Shown piece after piece: positions 35,480 through 42,664 of a DNA stretch of 64,000 bases. The stretch is from the NCBI GenBank assembly GCA_024698805.1, contig JAILQT010000145.1:1-64000 (forward strand), written 5' to 3'. This DNA comes from Solobacterium sp. (GTDB taxonomy: Bacteria > Bacillota_I > Bacilli_A > Erysipelotrichales > Erysipelotrichaceae). Numbering within the stretch: position 1 is the stretch's first letter; each line of letters opens with the position of its first letter. Below the pieces are notes generated by a model. That model was given only the letters and a program-made list of their open reading frames with translations, was not told the DNA's origin and did not search any database. Position numbers and translations under genes: made by a program.

Positions 35480-36436
35480 TCAGGGATTCAGGGTGATCTT
35501 TTCGTTGAAGATATCGCCGCCCATCAGATCGTCATAGTCATAGACATGCAGATTGAACTCGATCTCTTCGATGTCTGTGATCCCGTTTTCCTCAAGTGTC
35601 GTATCCGACCAGGAGATCGAGGAGAACGCGCATTTGCCGCCGTTCAGGGAAGCTGCGAAGAACGGGTCTGCCATGAATCCGTTGACCGATGCTTCATCGA
35701 CAGAGAACATGAGGGTCTTATCGGTCCTGTTCAGGAAGTACACATTCACCGTATAGCCCCAGATGCTGTCTTCCTCAAAACCTGTAACGACAGCCGTGAT
35801 GTCGTCATTATCAGCCAGGACGATGTCATCCGGTGAAGCTTCACGCACAAAGGATTCCGCAGCGTCTTCCCCGTAAGGATAGATATGAACGGTCTCCCTG
35901 GCAGCCGCATCTGCTGTCCAGTCATTGGAATCATAGACACGGAAGACCAGTTCGATATCGGTATAATCGGTGATGCCGTTCTCCTTCAGCACATCGGTGG
36001 TAAAGGAGATGTCCGCATTGGCCTTTTTCCCGGGCGCCACTTCCTCGGCGAACAGGGGATCGGTCCTGACATCGTTTACCGAAGCGGATTCCACAGAGAA
36101 CATATAGGTGATGCTGTCTGATTTGTTTTCCAGTACTGCCTTTACCGTATAGCCCCAAAGACTATCCGGGTCCAGCCCGGTGATTGTGACGGTGCATTCG
36201 TCATTGTCGATGGCAGTGAATTCTTCAAATGTGATCTGCTTCTCCGTCTCTTCCGGTACAGTTTCTTCTGTTTCTTCAGCTGCCTGGGTATCTTCTTTTT
36301 CCGTATCCGCTGCTTCCGGCGCCTGTGCGGATGTTTCGCTTTCCTTTTCCGTATCCGGTCCTGCCGCGGCGGATGAACACGCAGCCAGGGTCATCGCAAG
36401 AAATAATGCGAATACTTTTGTCAGTCTGTTTTTCAT
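35480..36436 (-). CDS. Lipoprotein with a tandemly duplicated ~125-residue domain
   Basis: A 318-aa lipoprotein: signal ending LAMTLAAC (Cys20), then an acidic Glu/Thr/Ala linker (21-75). Two copies of one beta-rich domain follow (about 80-190 and 210-318), each with the pattern DND(E/D)...V(T/V)G, S(L/I)WGYTV, MFSV(E/D)(S/E)ASVN, DP(L/F)FA, then LKENGITD or LEENGITD, ending in a DSND or DYDD strand. I do not know a family for it; a surface-exposed Ig-like fold is possible. Start ATG 36436 overlaps the stop of the upstream membrane gene by four bases, so the two are co-translated. Confidence 0.8.
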   Translation of the reverse strand: MKNRLTKVFALFLAMTLAACSSAAAGPDTEKESETSAQAPEAADTEKEDTQAAEETEETVPEETEKQITFEEFTAIDNDECTVTITGLDPDSLWGYTVKAVLENKSDSITYMFSVESASVNDVRTDPLFAEEVAPGKKANADISFTTDVLKENGITDYTDIELVFRVYDSNDWTADAAARETVHIYPYGEDAAESFVREASPDDIVLADNDDITAVVTGFEEDSIWGYTVNVYFLNRTDKTLMFSVDEASVNGFMADPFFAASLNGGKCAFSSISWSDTTLEENGITDIEEIEFNLHVYDYDDLMGGDIFNEKITLNP

Positions 36437-36789
36437 TTTGTCCCTTTCTTCCTCATCATGGAGATCACTGCCGTTACGGCACACAGCAGGCACCAGCCTG
36501 CCCAGATATTGAGGTCTTTGAAGTTTCCTGCCATTGTAAACCCGGTCAGGGCCGCAATACCGAACAGGATCACCAGTGCGATGTCGCCGCCTTTGCCTTC
36601 GCTGTTCCTGGTCGAAACGCTGACGATGCCTCCTGCCAGCATGAGCACCGATGTGATCAGGCCTGCACCCCCGCTGACACCGCCGCTGTCTGCCATGGCG
36701 TCTGCGATGCCTGCGGCGCAGGACTGGAATGAAACGAATACGAACATGACCATGCAGAGAATGCCGGATACCAGTTTCCATGTCTTCAT
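36433..36789 (-). CDS. Small membrane protein upstream of the duplicated-domain lipoprotein
   Basis: A 118-aa protein with four hydrophobic segments (WKLVSGILCMVMFVFVSFQS, GGAGLITSVLMLAGGIVSV, GGDIALVILFGIAALTGFTM and WAGWCLLCAVTAVISMMRK). I recognise no family with confidence. ATG 36789 is supported by AGGAGG eight bases upstream. Overlap with the lipoprotein start (ATGA) implies a joint function in the envelope. Confidence 0.75.
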   Translation of the reverse strand: MKTWKLVSGILCMVMFVFVSFQSCAAGIADAMADSGGVSGGAGLITSVLMLAGGIVSVSTRNSEGKGGDIALVILFGIAALTGFTMAGNFKDLNIWAGWCLLCAVTAVISMMRKKGTK

Positions 36790-36898
36790 AGGTCTCTCCT
36801 CCTGTAATGAAAATTCAGATGACATCTGACATCTGAATTTGATTTCATATTAGTATTTCGTTCTATGATATTGGTGTGCTGCCAGCACACAAAGATAT

Positions 36899-37921
36899 TC
36901 AGAGGATCAGGAGAAGGATCATTGTGAAAAATACAACGATCAGGGATGCCGCAAGCGCATGGCCGATGATCCTGAGAAGGATGTTTTTTGACCGGATGAA
37001 AGGGAAACGGTCATAGATATGCGTCCATCCTGTAAACAGATCGATCTCACACAGCAGGATGATGACGGTAATGACCCTGTATTTGATCAAGGCGGATCCC
37101 CGGACGGCCTCCCCGGTCACCGAATCGGTGATCTCCATCTTCAGACCTAAATAGAGGATCAGAAGATATGCAAAGACAGCGATGCACATTTTCCACCATC
37201 TGCCTGTGCGGAAGCCGGGAGGCAGGTATTTCCTGTATGCGGCAATCTGCTCTGCAGCGAAATCCCTGCGCAGGGCTTCGACAGTCTGATACCGGTCGGA
37301 AGGATCCAGCATCGCAGCCTTGTCCGCGATCGCAAGGAGCTTCCTGTCGCCGGGGAAGAGTTCCCGGATCAGCACGCCCAGCGCATAGATGTCTGTCCGT
37401 GTGTCGGATGCGCCGAACCCGTACTGTTCGGGCGCTGCGCTGCCTTCCGTCCCGATCAGGACAGTGTCTCTTTTCGCATCGGGCTTATAGATCTTCGCAG
37501 CGTCATAATCGATGATCTTTACAGAGCCGTCATAAGCGATAAGAATATTGGACGCTTTCAGGTCGCGGTGGATGATCGGCGGGTCCGCATGATGAAGGAA
37601 GACCATGCCGTCCATGACGGACAAAACGATCGCTTTCTTCTCTTTCCTGTTCAGATCCTTCTCTTCCAGTGTTTCCGCCAGTGTCTTCCCCTGTATGTAT
37701 TCCTCCCTGACGACCAGCTGTCCGCCGGATTCATAAAAATCAAGTATCTCCGGTATATACTCGCAGTGATGGTCCTTCAGGTACTGGAAGACACGGAGGT
37801 CATAGTAATCCAGCTTTTTCTGCAGGATGATCCGCCTCGTATCGGGATCGATGAGTATGGATTGTCTGTTTCCGGGTGTCTGGTATAATTCATCATGTAC
37901 GGGATCGGTGTGTTTATCCAT
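36899..37921 (-). CDS. Membrane-anchored Ser/Thr protein kinase with DYD in place of DFG
   Basis: A 340-aa protein. A compact kinase domain (about 15-215) lacks a recognisable glycine loop but has a lysine at 35-36 (ILQKK), the catalytic loop HRDLKASN (118-125) and DYD (138-140) where DFG is usual, followed by GTEGSAAPEQYGFG (APE segment) and DIYALGVLI. Related short Firmicute kinases often have DFD or DYD here, so activity is likely retained. Three membrane helices follow (about 232-250, 277-297, 318-339), with the kinase in the cytoplasm. It is divergent from an XRE regulator with only 29 bases between starts, a pairing that suggests a signalling pair. It is unrelated in layout to the kinases at 1549 and 4877. 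Confidence 0.85.
   Translation of the reverse strand: MDKHTDPVHDELYQTPGNRQSILIDPDTRRIILQKKLDYYDLRVFQYLKDHHCEYIPEILDFYESGGQLVVREEYIQGKTLAETLEEKDLNRKEKKAIVLSVMDGMVFLHHADPPIIHRDLKASNILIAYDGSVKIIDYDAAKIYKPDAKRDTVLIGTEGSAAPEQYGFGASDTRTDIYALGVLIRELFPGDRKLLAIADKAAMLDPSDRYQTVEALRRDFAAEQIAAYRKYLPPGFRTGRWWKMCIAVFAYLLILYLGLKMEITDSVTGEAVRGSALIKYRVITVIILLCEIDLFTGWTHIYDRFPFIRSKNILLRIIGHALAASLIVVFFTMILLLIL
37863..37890 (+). promoter_or_regulatory. Promoter of the XRE gene, inside the kinase coding region
   Basis: TTGTCT (37863-37868), 16 bases, TATAAT (37885-37890), with an upstream TGG giving an extended -10. It lies within the first codons of the divergent kinase, so the two transcripts overlap at their 5' ends. 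Confidence 0.65.
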
Positions 37922-37950
37922 ATCGCTATTCTAGCACGGAGGAACAAAAA

Positions 37951-38388
37951 ATGAACAATGATACAACAGACAGGCTTGAAGAGAAACTGGTGCGTATCCG
38001 TGATGAAAATGAACTTTACAGATATCTGGATGACCCGGATGCGCTGCTTGGATTCGCATCGTTTCCGGAATACTTCCTCTCGCTCGACAGGGTCGCCGGT
38101 ATGGCTCCAGCGGACCTTGTGCGCGCAAGCGGGATCGACAGGACGTACTGCTACCAGATCCTGAACGGTACGAAACCGCGTCCGGGGAGGGACAAGATCA
38201 TACGCCTGTGCATTGCGGCAGGGCTTACGCTGAAAGAGACGATGCGGGCCCTGAAGACCGGCGGGGAAGCGGTTCTCTACGCCAGGAACCGGCGCGATGC
38301 CGTGATCATCTACTGCATCGAGCAGGGATATTCCTGTGAAGAAACGGATATCCTGCTGGATGATATGAACGAAAGACCCCTGATGTGA
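37951..38388 (+). CDS. XRE-type helix-turn-helix protein
   Basis: A 145-aa protein. A Cro/C1-type helix-turn-helix sits at about 50-100 (MAPADLVRASGIDRTYCYQI, GTKPRPGRDKIIRLCIAAGL), flanked by an acidic N-terminal helix (EEKLVRIRDENELYRYLDDP) and a C-terminal helical part (ARNRRDAVIIYCIEQGYS). It begins at ATG 37951 with GGAGGAAC upstream. It is divergent from the membrane kinase at 36899, which could phosphorylate it; similar kinase/XRE neighbours occur in other Firmicutes by my recollection. Target genes are unknown. Confidence 0.82.
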   Translation: MNNDTTDRLEEKLVRIRDENELYRYLDDPDALLGFASFPEYFLSLDRVAGMAPADLVRASGIDRTYCYQILNGTKPRPGRDKIIRLCIAAGLTLKETMRALKTGGEAVLYARNRRDAVIIYCIEQGYSCEETDILLDDMNERPLM

Positions 38389-38434
38389 TAAAAGCAGCCT
38401 GCTGACAGCGGATCGCTGATAAGCAGCTGCTTTT
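38389..38434. terminator. Bidirectional rho-independent terminator
   Basis: AAAAGCAGCCTGCT pairs with AGCAGCTGCTTTT (one bulge) around an inner CAGC/GCTG helix, between convergent XRE and murQ. Confidence 0.75.
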
Positions 38435-38443
38435 CTTCATGAC

Positions 38444-39343
38444 TCAGATCTTTCCGTCCCCGATCGCTTTGCGGACAGAACCGTCTGCTTCGCGGATCTT
38501 ACGACGTGCAGAAGCGGCGTCTGTTTTCAGGAGGATCATCACGATCGCTTCACCGCATGCATTGTCCGTCTGCTTCAGGGCTTCGTCTGCTGTTTCGTAA
38601 TTGCAGCCCGCAGCCTCCATGACGATATGCCTGCATCTTTCAATAAGCTTTGCATTTGCCGGACGGACATTGATCATCAGGTTCCTGTACACCCTGCCTG
38701 TACCGATCATGGAAACGGTCGACAGCATATTGAGGATGATCTTCTGGCATGTGCCGCTTTTCAGCCTTGTCGATCCTGTCAGTATCTCCGGACCGGCACA
38801 GACTTCGATCGGATGATCCGCTTCTGCGCCGATCTGCGTGGCCGTGTTGCAGCAGATACATGCAGTCTCTGCACCGATCCCGTGCGCGTAGCGGATGCCG
38901 CCGAGCACATACGGGGTCCTTCCGCTGGCGGAGATCCCGATCAGGAGGTCCCTGCTGCAGAAGCCGATCGCTTTGAGGTCTTCGGCACAGGCTGTCTCAC
39001 TGTCTTCGGCGCCTTCGGCAGCCCGGAAGACAGCATCCGGACCGCCTGCGATCACGCCGGTGAATTCCGTTGTGCATCCGAATGTGGGACCGCATTCGAC
39101 CGCATCAAGGATGCCGAGACGGCCGGATGTCCCGGCGCCGGCATAGACGATCCTGCCGTTTTGCCGAAGTACCCTGATCATGACCGCAGCGACCTTTTCG
39201 ATCTGCGGCAATGCTTTCCGGACAGCCGCTATAACATTGCTGTCCTCTTCGTTCATGATGCGGAGTATCTCCGCTGCTGAAAGCAGGTCGAGATCCTCCG
39301 TGCGGGAATTTCTCTGTTCCGTACCGATATTCAGATCCGGCAT
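38444..39343 (-). CDS. murQ: N-acetylmuramic acid 6-phosphate etherase
   Basis: A 299-aa cytoplasmic enzyme that removes the lactyl ether from MurNAc-6-phosphate to give GlcNAc-6-phosphate and D-lactate. SIS-domain motifs: GAGTSGRLGILDAVECGPTF (73-92), ISASGRTPYVLGG, and STRLKSGTCQKIILNMLSTV, all hallmarks of MurQ. The opening TEQRNSRTEDLDLLSAAEIL is also typical. Length is normal. GGAGGAC precedes ATG 39343. It lies 12 bases after the MurP-like EIIBC, giving a murPQ operon for wall-sugar use. No murR or murK is adjacent; the RpiR regulator at 14587 is far away and has other likely targets. Confidence 0.95.
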   Translation of the reverse strand: MPDLNIGTEQRNSRTEDLDLLSAAEILRIMNEEDSNVIAAVRKALPQIEKVAAVMIRVLRQNGRIVYAGAGTSGRLGILDAVECGPTFGCTTEFTGVIAGGPDAVFRAAEGAEDSETACAEDLKAIGFCSRDLLIGISASGRTPYVLGGIRYAHGIGAETACICCNTATQIGAEADHPIEVCAGPEILTGSTRLKSGTCQKIILNMLSTVSMIGTGRVYRNLMINVRPANAKLIERCRHIVMEAAGCNYETADEALKQTDNACGEAIVMILLKTDAASARRKIREADGSVRKAIGDGKI

Positions 39344-39355
39344 ATTGTCCTCCGT

Positions 39356-40690
39356 TTATTCAAAGTGGCTGTCGTCAAAGCCAAGCACCAGGCATGCGGC
39401 GAATCCTGCCGCATAGGATATCAGGATGCCCAGCAGGTATTTGAAAGGCGCATTGGTGACCAGGGACAGCTGGATGCCGGAAAGCCCCGGGATCAGTGCG
39501 GCCACCTTCATGACGGCGATCGCACTTCCGCCGATGCCGCCGCCGATGCAGGAGGCGATGAAAGGCCTGCCCAGGGGGATCGTAACGCCCCACATCAGCG
39601 GTTCCCCGATGCCCAGGATACCGGCAGGCAGTGCGTTCCTGCAGATCTTTTTCAGCCTGGAGCTCCTGGTCTTCAGCATGACATACAGGGATGGGCCGAC
39701 CTGGCCGGCGCCTGCCATGCATGTGACCGGCAGCAGGTAAGTCATGCCGAGATCCGCGATCAGCTGCGTATTCACTGCCAGCATGCCATGGTGCATGCCT
39801 GTGGCTACCAGCGGGAGATAGAACAGCGACGCAAGGCCGGCCAGGGCAGGGGTATTGTAAATGATATAGGTGACGGCGCTGCCGACAGCGTCAGAGACGA
39901 AGCCGCAGACAGGCTGCAGGATGGTCATCGACGCAAACGTCATGACAAAGATCACGATCAGCGGGGAGAAACATGTATCGAGCGCGTCCGGCATCACAGC
40001 CCGGACTTTCTTTTCGAACAGTGCGCCGAGGATCGCTGCCGCAAGGACCGAGATGATGCCGCCGCGTCCTGCCGCATACACTGTGCCCAGCAGTTTTATC
40101 CCGTTCAGGGAAGAAGCCCCGAGAACATAAGCCAGCACGGCGCCGATGGCGGGTGATCCGCCGAAATCCCTGGCCGCGTTGTATCCGATGATGACCGGCA
40201 TGATCTCGAATATGGAAGAGGATACTGTGCCGAGTATGCGTCCGGCAGCGGATGCCCGGAATCCCGGGACATAGATGCCGCAGAACTGGCAGGCAGCCAG
40301 CAGCAGGCCGCATCCCATGAAGGCAGGGATCAGGGGGATGAAAATGCCTGCGATCCGTTTGAGGAACAGCTTGAACGGGGTGCTGTTCCGTGCGTCCGCA
40401 GCTGCTTTCCGCCGGTCTGCTTCATTTTCCGCCGGTGCAATGCGGCTGACCTGCGCATGCATCGCTTCCGCGATCTTCGCTGACTTTCCCGGACCGACGA
40501 CGATCTGCACGCTTTCCCCTTCCGCGATCACGCCCAGTACGTCCTCCTGTTTTTTTAATTCATCCGCATTGACTGCGGAGGGATCCGCGACGGTGAGCCG
40601 GACACGGGTCATGCAGTTCTGTACAGACAGGATATTATTCTCTCCGCCGCAAAGCCCTGTAAACAGGGCGGCGGTCTCTTTGACGTCCAT
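39356..40690 (-). CDS. murP: PTS EIIBC component, MurNAc type
   Basis: A 444-aa PTS permease with an N-terminal EIIB domain (1-85; phospho-cysteine C26 in NCMTRVRL, followed by GVIAEGESVQIVVGPG) and a C-terminal EIIC domain (115-440; about ten helices; GIGEPLMWGVTIPLGRP). There is no EIIA domain, as in E. coli MurP, which uses EIIA-Glc. Cotranscription with murQ supports N-acetylmuramate as substrate. A TATAAT with extended -10 lies 44 bases upstream. Confidence 0.9.
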   Translation of the reverse strand: MDVKETAALFTGLCGGENNILSVQNCMTRVRLTVADPSAVNADELKKQEDVLGVIAEGESVQIVVGPGKSAKIAEAMHAQVSRIAPAENEADRRKAAADARNSTPFKLFLKRIAGIFIPLIPAFMGCGLLLAACQFCGIYVPGFRASAAGRILGTVSSSIFEIMPVIIGYNAARDFGGSPAIGAVLAYVLGASSLNGIKLLGTVYAAGRGGIISVLAAAILGALFEKKVRAVMPDALDTCFSPLIVIFVMTFASMTILQPVCGFVSDAVGSAVTYIIYNTPALAGLASLFYLPLVATGMHHGMLAVNTQLIADLGMTYLLPVTCMAGAGQVGPSLYVMLKTRSSRLKKICRNALPAGILGIGEPLMWGVTIPLGRPFIASCIGGGIGGSAIAVMKVAALIPGLSGIQLSLVTNAPFKYLLGILISYAAGFAACLVLGFDDSHFE

Positions 40691-40733
40691 GATGCTTTGC
40701 CTTTCCTCTAAACGATACGTCCGTTACAAAAGA

Positions 40734-40742
40734 ATTATAACA
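40734..40742 (-). promoter_or_regulatory. Extended -10 promoter of murPQ
   Basis: On the minus strand TGTTATAAT (40742-40734) is a TGn extended -10. No good -35 is seen. Confidence 0.45.
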
Positions 40743-40762
40743 ACCGCAAAACAGATGATGCA

Positions 40763-40801
40763 GAAAAAAAGCAGTTCGGACAGAAGTACTGTCCGGACTG
40801 C
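40763..40801 (-). terminator. Rho-independent terminator of the ABC exporter operon
   Basis: On the minus strand GCAGTCCGGACAG pairs with CTGTCCGAACTGC (one mismatch), followed by seven T. Confidence 0.82.
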
Positions 40802-40810
40802 CCGGGTCGT

Positions 40811-42664
40811 TTACGATGCGCCTTCAAACTGCGCGTTGTAGAGCTGGGCATAGAACCCGTCTTTCGCGAGCAGTTCGCTGTGCGTGCCGATCTCGACGAT
40901 GTCGCCGTGGTTCATGACGAGGATCATATCGGCGTTGCGGATCGTGGAAAGCCTGTGGGCGATGACGAAAGATGTCCTTCCCTTCATCAGCTTCTCCATG
41001 CCTTTCTGGATCAGGATCTCCGTCCTGGTGTCGACAGAGGATGTCGCTTCATCCAGGATCAGGATCTTCGGATCGGACAGGAATGCCCTGGCGATCGTCA
41101 GAAGCTGTTTCTGTCCCTGCGAGATATTTGTGGATTCCTCATTGATGACCGTCTGGTATCCGTCTTCCAGCGTGCGGATGAAGTGGTCCACGAAGGCTTC
41201 GTCTGCCGCCTTAACGACCTCTTCGTCCGTCGCGTCCATCTTACCGTAGCGGATGTTGTCCATGATCGTGCCTGTCTGCAGCCATGCGTCCTGCAGGACC
41301 ATGCCGAAGCAGTCGCGCAGGTCGTTCCTGGTCAGCGTCGTGATATCTTTGCCGTCGACGTAGATCTTCCCGCTGTTGAGTTCATAGAAGCGCATCAGCA
41401 GTTTGACGATCGTTGTCTTGCCTGCGCCGGTAGGTCCTACGATCGCGACCTGCGAGCCCCTTGCGATATAGGCGTTCAGATCGTGGATGATGATCTTTTC
41501 GGGGTCATAGCCGAATACGACATTTTCGAATGTGACGTTGCCTTTGATGCGCAGCGAACCGTCTTCATTGCGGATGGATACAGGCGTATCCGTATCGGGG
41601 ATCTCTTCCTGTTCTTCCAGGAATTCGAAGACCCTTTCTGCCGCGGCCGCAGTGGACTGCAGGACGTTCATGATCTGCGCAGTCTGCGTGATCGGGTGGT
41701 TGAAGTTCCGGACATAGGTGATGAATGCCTGGATATCGCCGATCGCGAGACCTTTGTGTATAACGAGATAACCGCCGAGGACACAGCAGCCGACATAGCC
41801 GAGGTTGCCGATAAAGCTTGTGATCGGCATCATGATGCCGGACATGAACTGGGCTTTCCATGCGGAATCGTACAGTTTATGGTTCAGTTCCTCGAATTCG
41901 CGGACGGATCTCTCCTCGCCGTTGAATGCCTTCATGACGATATGTCCGCCGTACATCTCTTCGATATGCCCGTTGACATTGCCGAGCGTCGTCTGCTGGA
42001 GTTTGAAATACTTCTGGCTGTTCCTGACGACGATCGCAGCCGCAATGCCGGAGAGCGGTACGACGACGAGCGCCATCAGCGTCAGCTGCCAGGATATGCT
42101 GATCATCATGAAGAGGATGCCGACGATCGTAACAGCGGATGTGAATACCTGCTGTACAGACTGGTTCAGGGACTGCGATACGGTATCGACGTCGTTGGTG
42201 ACGCGGGAGAGCACTTCGCCGTGTGTCTGCGTATCGAAGTATTTCAGCGGCAGCCTGTTGATCTTTTCCGAGATCTCTTTGCGCAGGCGGTAGGTGATCT
42301 TCTGCGTGACGCCGGCTGTCAGCCAGCCCTGCATATAGGTGAATACGGCAGAAGTGCCGTAGATCGCCAGAAGGGTGAGCAGGATGTTCCGGATCCCCGC
42401 AAAGTCGATCCCGCCGGTCTGCGAGTATTTGGCTGCGATGCCCTGTGCGAGCTTGGTCGTTGCTGTGCCGAGGATCTTCGGCGCGATGATGCCGAAGATG
42501 GTAGAGCCGGCTGCGAACAGGATAATGATGAAGGTCGTAAAGGCATACGGCCTCATATACAGGATCAGTTTCGCGATCGTGCCTCTGAAGTTCTTTGCCT
42601 TTTCAACATTGCCCATGCCTCTTCCCGGACCTCTGCGGGGAACGCTGCTTCTTCTCTCACTCAT
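40811..42664 (-). CDS. Heterodimeric ABC exporter subunit with consensus ATPase site
   Basis: A 617-aa half-transporter: six helices (about 40-340), then an ATPase domain. Walker A GPTGAGKTT, signature NISQGQKQL, Walker B ILILDEATSS with the catalytic Glu, and the H-loop in FVIAHRLSTIRNAD. The N-terminus has a basic Arg/Pro/Gly-rich stretch (RRSSVPRRGPGRGMG). Start ATG 42664 follows AGGAGGAAC and overlaps the stop of the partner gene by eight bases. With that partner it should form a drug or lipid exporter of the LmrCD / YheHI / TM287-288 type. Confidence 0.92.
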   Translation of the reverse strand: MSERRSSVPRRGPGRGMGNVEKAKNFRGTIAKLILYMRPYAFTTFIIILFAAGSTIFGIIAPKILGTATTKLAQGIAAKYSQTGGIDFAGIRNILLTLLAIYGTSAVFTYMQGWLTAGVTQKITYRLRKEISEKINRLPLKYFDTQTHGEVLSRVTNDVDTVSQSLNQSVQQVFTSAVTIVGILFMMISISWQLTLMALVVVPLSGIAAAIVVRNSQKYFKLQQTTLGNVNGHIEEMYGGHIVMKAFNGEERSVREFEELNHKLYDSAWKAQFMSGIMMPITSFIGNLGYVGCCVLGGYLVIHKGLAIGDIQAFITYVRNFNHPITQTAQIMNVLQSTAAAAERVFEFLEEQEEIPDTDTPVSIRNEDGSLRIKGNVTFENVVFGYDPEKIIIHDLNAYIARGSQVAIVGPTGAGKTTIVKLLMRFYELNSGKIYVDGKDITTLTRNDLRDCFGMVLQDAWLQTGTIMDNIRYGKMDATDEEVVKAADEAFVDHFIRTLEDGYQTVINEESTNISQGQKQLLTIARAFLSDPKILILDEATSSVDTRTEILIQKGMEKLMKGRTSFVIAHRLSTIRNADMILVMNHGDIVEIGTHSELLAKDGFYAQLYNAQFEGAS

